Part shown: positions 1 through 10,727 of the stretch, one piece after another | How the letters are laid out: each line of letters starts with the position of its first letter | Numbering within the stretch: position 1 is the first letter of the stretch | Assembly: GCA_022225965.2 (NCBI GenBank) | Contig: JAKJXP020000068.1 | Location: forward strand, 185,079-249,078 | DNA: 64,000 nucleotides | From: Diatrype stigma | Taxonomy: Eukaryota > Ascomycota > Sordariomycetes > Xylariales > Diatrypaceae | Direction of reading: 5' to 3' | Position numbers and translations under genes: made by a program | The notes under the pieces: model-generated | Seen by the model: the letters and a program-made list of their open reading frames with translations, nothing else | Database searches by the model: none | Told to the model about the DNA's origin: nothing

Positions 1-3000
1 CAGTGTTTCTGGACAGGTCTCGATAGCGGACTGCTGCGCTTCGCTTCGCTGACCTTTTCCTTCGCCTTGTCCTTGGCAATGTGCACCCGTTGCCGCATGC
101 CGATGTGCTCGCTCACCCTAGGTCCTCTGATCGACGACATCGTCCGCAGAGACGGACGGAAGTCCTCATCATTTGGATCCTTCCTGCGGCCCTCCTCCTC
201 CTTCGCAGCCTCGGCCCTCTTCTTCTTCCTCTTGGGTAGCGAGGGCAGGACCGATATGAGCTTACGGAATGGCCAGGCCACCGCCAAGCCGATCGCCCGG
301 GCCCAAGAATCGGGGAACTTGCGAATGGCGGCGCCCCAAGGGATGGAGATAGCTCCGAGGCCAAGCGAAAGACCCCATTCCTTTCCGTTCAACGGTACGA
401 TCTTGAACGCCTCGCCGCCAACGAAGATGATCAGCACTTGTCCACCAATCATGATTGCATTTATGACGATAAAGAACCAATTGCGTGTGATTCCCTCGAA
501 GATGTTAAGCCGATTGTCCAGTCGCCGATTACTGAATTCGTTGAAGATCTGTAACCAAACGAAAGTGTTGAAGACCAGTGTGTTCAACCGCCTCTCTTCA
601 CTCTCGCGTATAAGCGAATCAGGGTCGTTGACTTGATATCGGAGCAACGTAGCACCCCCGAAATAGAGGACAAAGGAGATGGCCAGCTGACAGATGACTT
701 GACCCATGATCATCTTGCCCATGCGAGTTGTGATGAGTGGGGCAGACTTCCTGTCAGGCTTGCGGTCTAAGACACTTGCACTTGGGGGGTCGGTGGCCAG
801 CGCCAAAGCCGCAAATGTGTCCATGATCAAGTTTACCCATAACAGCTGCACAGCGTTGAGAACAGATTGCCCTGATGGCGAGTACACAGCCGAGACAAAT
901 GTTAACACGACTGCTGTTACGTTGACCGTGAGTTGAAACTAGAGACAGTCAGCATATTTCAGAAATTGAAAGTAATGGCCCCATGTTTACCTGTAGGAAC
1001 TTCTTCACGCTATCGTTGACAGCACGGCCCCAGCAGAGAGCCTTCACAATTGAGGCAAAGTTGTCATCCATCAGTATGATATCTGCTGCCTCCTTAGCGA
1101 CCTCAGTACCAGCGATTCCCATTGCAAATCCGATATCAGCTAGCTTCAAGGCTGGAGCATCATTCGTGCCGTCACCCGTGACCGCAACAGTCTCTCCGAG
1201 GCCTTTGAGAGTCTGTACTAATATTCTCTTGTCTTCAGGACTTGATCGGGCGAGAACTTGCAAGTGAGGGACTATGTCCTTCAATTCCTCTTCACTTTTT
1301 CGGCGGAAATCCGGTCCTTCCATCGCAATTCCTCCCTCTTCTGGGTGGTAGATTCCACATTCTCGAGCAATGGCGCTTCCCGTCAGAATGTTGTCGCCGG
1401 TCACCATGCGGACGACAACACCAGCACGTCTACAGTCGTTAAGGGCGTCGATAACCGGCGGTCGAAGCGGGTCCCTGATACCAAAGATAGCAAGGAGTGT
1501 CATGTCTTGGTGGATTTTGCTGAAGTCAGCGAGTTGAGGGTCTTCTTCAGATTCGGCACCCTTTGGAGGCCACGAGTCGAAATCGCGGTATGTAGAGCCA
1601 ATGGTTCGGAGGGTCTGATTAGCATATGAATCGATTATCTGCCCGAATAGTTCTCGGTCCTCCGTCGTCATATCTGCAGTGGTTAGTTCGTTAGCATCTG
1701 GATTTGCGATAATCCGTGTACATTTGCTGAGGACGATTTCTGATGCGCCCTTGACGTAAGCTCTGAAACTTCCGCCAGGGAGCTTGACAACGGACGCCAT
1801 GAACTTGGCAGCGGAGTCGAAAGGCACTTGTTGAACGACATTCGCACCTTCCCTTTCCTCATGCACTGGCCCGGCGCCGAGTTGATCGCGGTTGAACGTT
1901 AACAGCGCAACCTCGGTTTTCGACCCGATATACGTCATTTTTCCGTCCTGGCTGCCTTCAAAAGCCGAGGAATTGATGGCGTTCGACTGAATAATCAAAC
2001 GTTTTGTCTCATCGCTTAGTGACTGGACGAATTCGCCAGCAGTGACATTCGGTATGGAGCCAACAAGCCCCTTTTCAGCTGCAGGTTCGCCGCTATCGTT
2101 ACCAGGCTTGCCAATATCATCTGCTGTAGTGTCGGTGCCACCAAAGCTGATGTTCTTTCCCAGTGTTGTTGCAACTACTGACATCCGGTTCTGGGTGAGG
2201 GTACCCGTCTTGTCTGAGCAGATTGTAGTGGCGTTTCCCATAGTCTCACATGCCTTCAGAATTCGAACCAAATTGTTATCTTTCATCATCCTGGTAGTAG
2301 CGAACGCAAGAGCTAGGGTTACGGCGAGCGGGAGGCCCTCTGGTACTGCCACCACTATCACAGTGACGCTAACAACAAACAACTCTAAGAACTGTTGCCC
2401 CTTTTCATCTGGGGTAACTTGACTGGTTGGGAGCTGGACACAAAACTTAATGAAGAGGACAATAAACAGAATTAGAGCAGCGCTTGCTCCAAATATGGCG
2501 ATCTGGTCGGCTAAGACATTTAGCTTCTTCTGTAGGGGGGTGTCTTCTTGTTCGGTTCTGAGGGACATAGAGATACGACCATAGGTGCAGTTTACACCGA
2601 CAGCCGTGACAAGGAAGTAACCCGAGCCTTCCTGAATCTTGCTCCCCGAGATGATGAAGGGGTCGAGCTTGTCCATGTTGACAGGTTCTCCTTTGCCTTC
2701 TGCTACGTTGTTGATAGCGGCGAAAACCTCGTCTGCCGGTAATTTCTTCATGAGATCTGATTCACCTGTTACCGACGACTCGTCGCATTTAACTCCATGA
2801 CCTTTGATGAAAATTCCATCGGCTGGTACTAAGTCGCCTACTGAAAGGAGGGCAACATCGCCTACCAGCAGGTCGAAGACGGATATTTCAACAGTCTTTC
2901 CGGACCTGACAACGTTGATCATGCGATCGTCATGCTTTTTGTTTAATTGGTTGAATTGGCGCTGCATATTCCCTAGATACTCGTTAGTTCGACCAAGCGC

Positions 3001-3872
3001 CCCTGAGTATTTGGTATAGGGGTGACGTAAGAGGAGACCCGCAGTCGGTCCACCTCTTAACTACAAGTGATGCTGACTTACAGTCGTTCAGAGTTCCAAC
3101 AACGACAACAATGATGATGGCAACGAGAATAGCTACACCTTCTATCCATTCCACACGTGGTTCACCGGGTTCATGTGAGCCTCCAAATGTCTGGTACAGG
3201 CCGAGAGCAAGGGAAACGACGGCGGCGATACTTAGAAGAATCAGCACTTTGTCATTGTATGTTTGCCAGGCGAGATCGAGGAGTGTCTTGCTTTTCTTCT
3301 CCGGAAGACGATTTTCGGTAAAGACACGCTTACGATCCAGGAAGCCGTCAGTCTTATTCCCGTGAGGTGGTGGTGGCATCTCAGTTGGATTTTTGACCTC
3401 GGGAGCCTTGTCGCCAGCAGTGCCGTACTTAGGGGCACCTTTTGCGGCAACATCTTCAAAGGTAACGACATCTTCAAATGTCGCCTCGTCGATGCTTAAG
3501 CCGGTGTTCCTGTCTGTCCTTAACCCCTTCTCCAAGCCTGTTAAGCCTCCCATGGCGTAGAAAGCATCGTGTGACTTGGGATTTAACATCTTGGATAAAT
3601 GGCCCGGCGAGAAGGCGAATTTGCTGTCTTGTGTTATGAACATGTCCTCTGTTCCTGGATCAGGCGTGAGGGCATCCTTCAGGTTTAAAGTAAAGGCACC
3701 TGGCTTATGACCTGGTTTGGATGCCGGTTTCTTGTTGGGGTCATCTTCTTCTCTTCTCCCGGGACTCGTCTTCTCCAGGTGAATTAGTTCATTATCATAC
3801 ACAGACAATACAATTTTGGAGAATACTAACCTCGTCCGTCGCTTCAGCACTGCTCGCCCCTTTTTCTGCCAT
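1..3872 (-). CDS. PMCA-type P2B calcium-transporting ATPase (vacuolar Ca2+ pump), C-terminus beyond window
   Basis: Pumps Ca2+ out of the cytosol by ATP hydrolysis; fungal homologues (yeast Pmc1, Neurospora NCA group) act at the vacuole or endomembranes. Four exons are read on the minus strand: 3872-3831, 3772-3082, 2972-991 and 938 to the window edge. The introns are 3773-3830, 2973-3081 and 939-990, with GTTAGT, GTAAGT and GTAAAC donors, and all junctions keep frame. About 1217 residues are visible. TGES (about 313-316) is the actuator loop. PEGL marks the M4 calcium site. DKTGTLT holds the phosphorylated Asp (about 498). KGASE is the nucleotide site, and TGDGTND (about 843-849) the hinge. 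The C-terminal tail after the last membrane helices is basic and still open at position 1. Start ATG 3872 follows from the spliced frame. PMC1 is the nearest yeast name, but paralogues exist, so no symbol is assigned. Confidence 0.95.
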
Positions 3873-5885
3873 CGTTACGGTGGATTCGGCCAAAAGTAGG
3901 CCTGTTTGAGGGTCGACAGCGGTTTGCGTATTGTCCGAATTAGGGTGTGGTATATGTGTAGGTAGTGATCAACTAAGACCTATCGTGTTGAAAGTACCCA
4001 GTTACCGGCCGCCTATTGCATCAAGCCGGGAAAGGGAACGAAATGGTATAGGCTGGCAAGTAGGTAAGTAATAGGGTAGGGGGGTAGGTTGAGGCGATGG
4101 GGCTTGCCAGAGGAAAAGTCGAAGTTGGCGGGAGGTGCAGGTGCAGGTGCAGGTGTGGAAAAGGGAGAGAGAAAGAGGGCGCCTCGAAATCAGGGCAGGT
4201 CCTGCCGTACAAGCAAGCAATAACAGTGTACCACGTCAATGGGTGTCATTCTTTACTGGCCGGGCGTACAAGTCCAATTCCTTGTCGGCGACTATGACCG
4301 TAGCCGTAGATTGATAGGAATTTTACGTAGGTAGGATCCGATTGGCAACAAATAACTCGATCGGATGAATTGAGGCTGTGTGCATGTGCACCATGTGTTG
4401 TTCCAAGGTTGTAGTTGAGGAGAATTGAGTGCCCAAGTATGCTGGGTAGGCAGGTACAGGTAGGTCGGTATGTACATAGGTAGGACTAGAGCATGGCAGG
4501 AGACACCCAGATACCTAATCTACCTGTGTCGTACCTGAGCATTTCATTTGAGTAACACCCGATTCGTGACGTCACGTTCCAACGGGAAGTTTCACTCTTC
4601 CTGTCAACGAGCCAATCATACGATTGCAATCTTGAATTATTGAGGAGGCTATGCCTAGTTGTGCAGCACAGAGAACCCTGGATGAAGCCTGACGGGCCTA
4701 AGAAGGGCATGAAGCATGAAGTCTTTAAGTAGCAAGGGGAGATGAATTGCTTGGCGAGTAGAATGAGTCATGATAACGAGCTGGCGAATCAACACCTTTA
4801 CAACCCGTCAAGTTACGGCACCTATTGGACAAACAAATGTTTCAAAGGCTTGGCGTGGCGGGAGAGTCGTCGATGATACCGTCTATAAGTTGGTATTGTA
4901 ATATATAACTGTGGGCGTCATAGGAAGTCCATGTCTCCTTTCAGTTTTCTTTGCTCTTCCTAGACATATGCCAACGAATATACGAGAAAATTAGAACATA
5001 AGTAAAGATCGACAGGACGGGCCAGCGGTTGTACTTACTTCAAATATGATGTGAGTCAATATATAAATACATTAGGAACTTCGTGCCTGGAGTAATAGCA
5101 TAACAGCTAGATAGAGGGAAAGAAGGAGACACAATGACTTTCTACTTATGGAAGCGATAACGGAGGAAACGACTTCTTATATAGCCTTGAAACCTCACAC
5201 TAGTAAATAAAGGGGTCCAAGCGGACCCCTCAAGCCATCTACTACTAGGTAATACACTGTCCCCCGACATTAGGTAGTGCTTGGGTACATAATAAGGCCA
5301 TACCTAGGCTGCATATCAAACATCTGTGTCTCGCCCTACCAGGTGCTTGAAAAACCCAATAGAAATAACTCTACAAGTTTATTTGCAAAGTAACTACCAT
5401 GGAACCTCAGGTTGCCAGGAGTGAACTTACCTGGCAGCCTGGGTTGTATATTGCTTGACCATATTCGTCAGAACTACAGCACTACTAGTAGCGCATGTGT
5501 AATAAAATAGTATCCTTTCCTTTTTTGTCTTTCACATGCTTTATTCGAATTGTAAGTTGAACTGTAAGTCCTATTTGCACATATAAATACAGCTATAAAT
5601 AAGCACGTCCCATGGAAACCCCTATCTTACCCCTAAGATTCCCTTCGTTCCCCCTAACCAACCACCCTTGAAAACAACGCCGGAAAAAAAAGTATCATGG
5701 CACATGATAAGACCTCATCCTTGGAAATTGCAACACGTGCTTGGAGCTACGCATCACGTTGGTCCAACATGGTCTCCACCACAAGAAAAGGTTCGAGTCG
5801 CTGCTCAAATAGAAGAAAGAAGTAACGCTTAGCGTTGTCATTGATGTTGATGTTGATGTGTACCCTCGACCCCGAACTAAGCTGA
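3873..5885. other. Intergenic: Ca2+-ATPase upstream region and chitinase 3' flank
   Basis: No convincing coding sequence. It holds the 5' region of the Ca2+-ATPase gene and the 3' flank of the chitinase gene, both on the minus strand. GGTAGG/TACCTA-type motifs are frequent (about 4060-4095 and 4440-4485), and a short AGGTGC repeat lies at about 4134-4156. Short frames here lack start context, codon bias and family features. Confidence 0.6.
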
Positions 5886-6914
5886 TCAGCAAGGGGCACC
5901 AGTGTCCAAGATGCTGCGCACCTCCTGGGCGAAGTTGCAGCCGTTGTTAACGTTGGAGTCGGAGAAGCCGGCGCTCCACAGCATGACACCGCCGAAGCGG
6001 TCGTTGGTCTTCTTGTCGGCGACGATGTCGGCGAGCTGCGCGGGCGTGGCGTAGTACGTCTCGCCCGTGGGGGCGCCGTTGGCCGCCAGCGGCGCGGCCG
6101 GCACGCCGATGAAGATCTGGGCGTCCTTGGAGGGGGTGCCGGCCGTCCACTCGACCCAGTCGTCGTAGTTGAAGGCGGCGTTGCCGTTGACGGGCAGCGC
6201 GCACGGGTACGTGTAGTTGTTGTTGTTGTAGAACTGCGGCCACAGGTAGTCGAAGGTGGCGTTGCCGATGATGACGCCCATGTTCGGCTCCGGGATCGGG
6301 CACTGCGGCGCCCCCGTGATGTAGTACGCCTTGGACGGGTCCGACGCGAAGCTCGTCCGCAGCGTCGAGATCATCGCCGGGTAGAACTCGCTGCCCCGGT
6401 TGACCTCGATGTCGAAGTCGAAGCCGTCGATGACCACGTCCCCGAAGGGTCGCGCCACTGTCGAGTTGCCCGACTTGCCGTACGCCTGCCAGAGGTACTC
6501 GCCGATGGACTCGGCCTCGGCCTGCGACGACAGCGAGTACGAGGCGGTGGCTCCGCCCAGGGATAGGATCACCTTGACGCCGGCGGACTGGCAGGTGGTG
6601 ATGGCGGCCGTTAGGTTGTCGCAGTTTTGGCCTTCTCCCGACGTGCTGATCGTGCACGACTGACCGATAGTACCTGATGGGATTTCGCTCCCGGTGCCCC
6701 ACTGATACAAGAAGGACAGAACGATGATGTCGATGCCAGCCGTGGAGCTGCAGTAAGTCGAGAGGTCGTTGTTCTCAACCGTACCACCGCCATTCTGACC
6801 CCAGTAGACAACGTTCTGGGCGCCCGTAGCCTGACGGGACTTGAGAGCACTGGGAAGAGCCGTTGCTGCCCCGGCCATAAGGCCGAGGTAACTATATACA
6901 GTGGAGGAACGCAT
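5886..6914 (-). CDS. Secreted GH18 class III chitinase
   Basis: Endochitinase that cleaves beta-1,4 GlcNAc polymers, expected outside the cell or in the wall. The single-exon 342-residue protein begins with a hydrophobic signal segment (about 1-20) ending near Ala-Leu-Pro. The hevamine-like TIM barrel follows: VVYWGQNGG near residue 36, the SLGG motif at 118-121, and the catalytic DGFDFDIE at 163-170, with E170 as the proton donor and all three Asp of DxxDxDxE present. YNNNN-type sequence near 230 and the MLWSAG strand near the end match the plant/fungal class III layout. It has no chitin-binding domain, GPI signal or Ser/Thr linker, unlike yeast Cts1. The gene is strongly GC-rich and intronless. 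Start at 6914 gives the signal peptide directly. The family is secure; the biological role (wall remodelling, nutrition or mycoparasitism) is not. Confidence 0.95.
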   Translation of the reverse strand: MRSSTVYSYLGLMAGAATALPSALKSRQATGAQNVVYWGQNGGGTVENNDLSTYCSSTAGIDIIVLSFLYQWGTGSEIPSGTIGQSCTISTSGEGQNCDNLTAAITTCQSAGVKVILSLGGATASYSLSSQAEAESIGEYLWQAYGKSGNSTVARPFGDVVIDGFDFDIEVNRGSEFYPAMISTLRTSFASDPSKAYYITGAPQCPIPEPNMGVIIGNATFDYLWPQFYNNNNYTYPCALPVNGNAAFNYDDWVEWTAGTPSKDAQIFIGVPAAPLAANGAPTGETYYATPAQLADIVADKKTNDRFGGVMLWSAGFSDSNVNNGCNFAQEVRSILDTGAPC

Positions 6915-6959
6915 GTTGCTAAGTTAGATATAAAAGGAGTGTGTGGAAGCAAAGCAAAG

Positions 6960-6965
6960 TATATA
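6960..6965 (-). promoter_or_regulatory. Possible TATA box of the chitinase gene
   Basis: On the minus strand TGTATATAC lies about 46 nt upstream of the chitinase ATG at 6914. That is within the range of fungal TATA elements, although the 5' UTR would be very short. Inferred from position and sequence only. Confidence 0.3.
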
Positions 6966-8670
6966 CAGGGAAGGAAGGGATAGCCGGTCAAGGACTCTAG
7001 GCAGTGGGATCAGATGTGATCCTCGTAACAAAAATCAAAGCCAAGACTCGGGAGATTCACCATGATTATATATACTTATCCTTCCCAAGAGCAAATACAC
7101 ACGGCCCTTGGGACAAGGCATCGGCATCTATCCAGCAGGTCCAACGACATCAGGAGACGTTACATGGAGCACGATGATCGGCAGTCACAATACTTTATAG
7201 ATAATAATACACCAGGTAAGCGTCTTATCGACATTCCGGATGGGATACGCATCACTCCGGGTTTGGAAAGAGCCGCGCCAAGGCTGGTGCGAAGGTGGGG
7301 GGTGAGAGTCGGCGTGATGGCGGACAAATGCCTTTGGTCCTATATCATTTGATCCCAGGTGTCCGGAGCAGTGGAGTCGTGAGGCGGCCGATGATGCCGG
7401 CCTTGGCCCGAACAAGCAGGACACAGCGCGACAGGGTCGCATACCTTGATCACTACGTTACAGGCTGACAGTCTCACGGCTTCAACGGCACGATGGTTAT
7501 TGTCAGACCGTCAGCAAGAGTGACGAGAAACAGGGGTGCGAAAACGTTACGCTTTGCAGGAAAGTGTTCAATGAGATACTTCGGAGTTAATCAGTGAGAA
7601 GAAAGCATGAGCCAACCTTCCCGAAAATTCTATTCGAAGGCCAGAAGTTCCCGTTCCAAAGCCGATTCTTCCATTTCTGGTGTTATAGATCTAAATCTTG
7701 GTCTCCCTACCAAGAGATGATGAATAAAGAACTCTGCGGGGGCCACGAGGATGGCAAGCTAAGCTGACAGCAGATCATCCACGATGACCTGCAACGTTGA
7801 TGGTTGACCCGCTTTATCAGGAACAGTAGGGTAGCAGTATATGCAGTCGGTAGTGGTGCGGCACTGCGGCCTGCTTTATCTATCTTGGTAGGCATCTAAC
7901 TATGTAGTGGAAGATGCAACGAGCTACCTATTTCGGTAAAGTGTAACTGCGAAGTAAGTCATTGTGTGATGCAGGAGATTTACCACCACCCTCTGATGAG
8001 AAGAACCTCGTGGCCCGATCGAGAAGGTCGCATAGCCGTTCGCTCCATGGATATCCAGTTTTATTTGGTGCAGATACTGCACGTGGAAGAGCGCACTTCA
8101 TGAGCTGCATCTAATCTAGTGACTATATACCAGAATCTCTATTTTCGGACCTCGGAACCTCCCGTTTGACATCCTCCCAATATACCAACCAGATCATATA
8201 GGCATCACCTACATTCATGATAATGAAAATCTCTGAGCTAGTGGCTGTTCTTGAGACCCGGGTGCCAAGTTGACTTCATGTCGAATCTATAATATAAGTA
8301 AGTGGCTTTGTCCGATGAATCCCTTTCCAGTGCCCCTTTTTCTTCTTCGTCTTCGGGTTACACTGTTGTGTCGTCGGTTGTTACACAACACGATGCAGCA
8401 ACGGACACGATAACTGTGTGTACAGGGGTGCAATTCAAGCCTCTCGATTTCTTTGGCTTTGCCTTGGTTATAAGTCCCAATTGTTCATGAAAAGGGGGCA
8501 AAGGAGAGAGAGGTGGGGGTAATTGACATATTCTCAATCACTACCCACCAGCCTACGAACTTCCGGTCACGGGATCTCTGCCAGACCCAATGCAAAGCAA
8601 GTGTCCCGACGTGTCCAAATAAGTCGTTTCTCATACTGAAGTGCTGTGTACTACCCAACTTTAGTCTAGG
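6966..8670. other. Intergenic, no gene recognised
   Basis: Chitinase upstream region plus the 3' flank of the O-methyltransferase remnant. The open frames at 7062-7352 and 7185-7442 overlap on opposite strands, have no recognisable domain and look like chance. No repeats of note. Confidence 0.5.
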
Positions 8671-9339
8671 CTAGACCAACTCCGCCTCTACAGAATGCGC
8701 CGGTCGCCAAATCTTGACAATCCGCAGGCCAGCGCTGGAGACGAGGTCGTGCCACTCGGCCTCGGAGCGCTCATGGGCCGCCAGGCACGCCATAATGGTA
8801 ACGTCGGAGACGCACACGCGTAGCAGGGGCTTGCTGCCACTGACTAGGGCTCTCGTGGATCAGCAGCCGCAAGTAACAGTAGACGCGCGAGCCCTCCACG
8901 GGCTGCGGCGTGAGAAAGTCGTGCGGCCGGACCTCGATCACCGCTTCCGTAAGTTTCTGTCTCGACCTTGGCTCCCTTGGGGATGCCGATAGGACTTACA
9001 GGATGAGGCTGCCGGCCGGCACGTCGGGGTGCCGGGCGCAGAAGTTCCGGAGGCCGTGGCCTTTGCCGCCGCCGGCGTCTACGACGAGAGGGCGGTCCCC
9101 GGTCAAGCCGCTTCCACGATGGTCGAGGTGGAGTATAAAAAAGGAATCGGCTGGTATTAAGTTATAGCTCGGGCCATAGGTCGACACGTATTTCTGCAAA
9201 CTACCTGTATGGGCCAGAACTTGGTGTACTTGACGTAGTATCTTAGATCCTCGAACCTCATGATTGGCACACATGGCTTCGAGGTGCGCCCGAATTTGAG
9301 AAGGTATCCGCAAACCCCTTTATAGTCCTTAAGCCTCAA
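8671..9339 (-). pseudogene. Decayed SAM-dependent O-methyltransferase (fungal secondary-metabolite type)
   Basis: On the minus strand VVDAGGGKGHG (near 9080-9050) followed by CARHPDVPAGSLIL is the SAM-binding glycine-rich motif of plant/fungal-type O-methyltransferases. A GTAAGT donor follows, then AVIEVRPHDFLTPQPVEGSR, the usual next segment. The frame then breaks. The stretch carrying the catalytic His/Asp region is missing after LRLLIHE. The family's C-terminus, MACLAAHERSEAEW through SAGLRIVKIW, resumes in another frame and stops at 8671-8673. The N-terminal dimerisation domain is absent. The gene is therefore truncated at the front, internally deleted and frameshifted. No biosynthetic genes flank it, so it looks like an isolated relic. 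A spliced, shortened active enzyme is unlikely because the catalytic core is gone. Confidence 0.75.
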
Positions 9340-9704
9340 GCCAGTCTCTGAAGAAAGGGGGTGTCAGATTTCAATTGGTCATACCTAGGAATGTTGACCC
9401 TCATATACTGTGATAAAGCGGCATATTATAACAATGGAAGTCTGCCCCCCGAGCCTCGGTGCTGTTAAGCACGGTAGCGTATTGCTTCATTTTTATTCAT
9501 GCTGTAGCATTATAAACGATAGGATACAACAGGCCCATTCCCACCGGGTTATCATCGACAGTATAACTATATTACTCTGATTCAACACCAGTTTTCCGGT
9601 TTACTTCTCCACCCCCCTAGGCCTGATGAAAAAGCCACTTCCCACTAGCCTGCTGATGGTCCTTCTAGGTACCGAAAGTCAAGCACCTGCCAGCATATCG
9701 AAGT
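9340..9704. other. Short intergenic stretch, nothing recognised
   Basis: Lies between the methyltransferase remnant and the next minus-strand gene. No open frame or repeat that I can support. Confidence 0.5.
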
Positions 9705-10727
9705 CTATCCTAACTTTCTCTTCTTCGAAGGGCTTTCGCTCCCATCCCTTTTTCCTCTGATAGGAAGACCCCCTGTCGTGTTTCCGCTCACGAGAAGGGC
9801 CATCGACAGGGCGTGCTGCAGCATGTCCGGGTCATCGTCGATGTTCTCAGCCACCAGGTCCGCAATCTTGGAATTGTCGCCCTTCGTCACACCGTCGTCG
9901 CCACCCCAAAGATTCTGGTAGTTGATCCACGGATCGCTGATATTGCAGGCAATGCCGTCATAGCCACCTAGCTCCCGATCATCGTGCGGGTTCTCCGGCG
10001 TTTGGCTCGTTTGCGAGAGGCCTCTGCCTTGCTGTACGCGGGATCTTTGGGGGCGTTTGTCGTTGTCGTTGTCTTCCTTGAGGAAGGGCGAGGGGCCTCG
10101 CGTAGACTGGTCTGCCTGGGTGGGATAGTAATTTGACTTTCCGTGGATACTAGACACAGCCGAAATGTTGTTCAATCTGCCTGTACTCGGAGAGGTTTGT
10201 GTAGTTGTAGCTAGCGGAGACTCGGCGCTTTTCGTAGGTGCTGGCGATCTAGCATCTCGCGACGCCTCTGGATAAAGACTTCCCACGCCTGCCACCAGGA
10301 GGTCACGTGGGGACTTAGGCTTGCACCCCAGTAGGTGTTCCAGCTCCGAGTCACTGCCCGTCCCGCAAGATGAGCTGGGCGATTCCCCATCCATGACCGT
10401 AGCCCAGAAGTCTTGACGTGATAGTTGAGGACTTGGGAATTGAAGAGGGCTTGGGGATGCGGAACGGCGTTGGGAATGCTCTAACGGTCCAAGCAGTTCC
10501 GGACGGGAACGATTGGAATGAGTTGACGAGTTGACAGCCTTACCCTTAGGGGCAGGTTCTGTAGTCTGGCTGTCAACAGTCGCTTGGGCCGTAGCGGTTG
10601 CATCATCGGATTCGCATGCTGCTGCTTTGGACTGCTGCGCAGCCTGCTGATCTCGTTGTACCTGATCGAATATCTCTTCCCAGTTCGGCACCGTGTTCTT
10701 GATGTGGCGTAAACACTCTGGGTGCAT
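9705..10727 (-). CDS. Uncharacterised disordered protein with C-terminal nuclear localisation-like motif
   Basis: A 340-residue single-exon frame starting at ATG 10727. I do not recognise a family. The first 35 residues are the most protein-like (MHPECLRHIKNTVPNWEEIF, then a short Gln-rich helix). The middle is Ser/Pro/Thr-rich with SPSPLQFPSPQL-type phosphosite clusters and is probably disordered. A more conserved-looking acidic patch (DDDPDMLQHALSMALLVSG, residues about 297-315) could form a helix. The tail KRDGSESPSKKRKLG resembles a bipartite nuclear localisation signal. Length, GC-rich codon use and the clean start-to-stop frame support a real gene. A nuclear or regulatory role is inference only. 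Confidence 0.6.
   Translation of the reverse strand: MHPECLRHIKNTVPNWEEIFDQVQRDQQAAQQSKAAACESDDATATAQATVDSQTTEPAPKGKAVNSSTHSNRSRPELLGPLEHSQRRSASPSPLQFPSPQLSRQDFWATVMDGESPSSSCGTGSDSELEHLLGCKPKSPRDLLVAGVGSLYPEASRDARSPAPTKSAESPLATTTQTSPSTGRLNNISAVSSIHGKSNYYPTQADQSTRGPSPFLKEDNDNDKRPQRSRVQQGRGLSQTSQTPENPHDDRELGGYDGIACNISDPWINYQNLWGGDDGVTKGDNSKIADLVAENIDDDPDMLQHALSMALLVSGNTTGGLPIRGKRDGSESPSKKRKLG

Noticed and set aside
5947..6702. Arg/His-rich 251-codon frame on the chitinase strand
   Set aside because: Shadow of the GC-rich chitinase gene in another frame.
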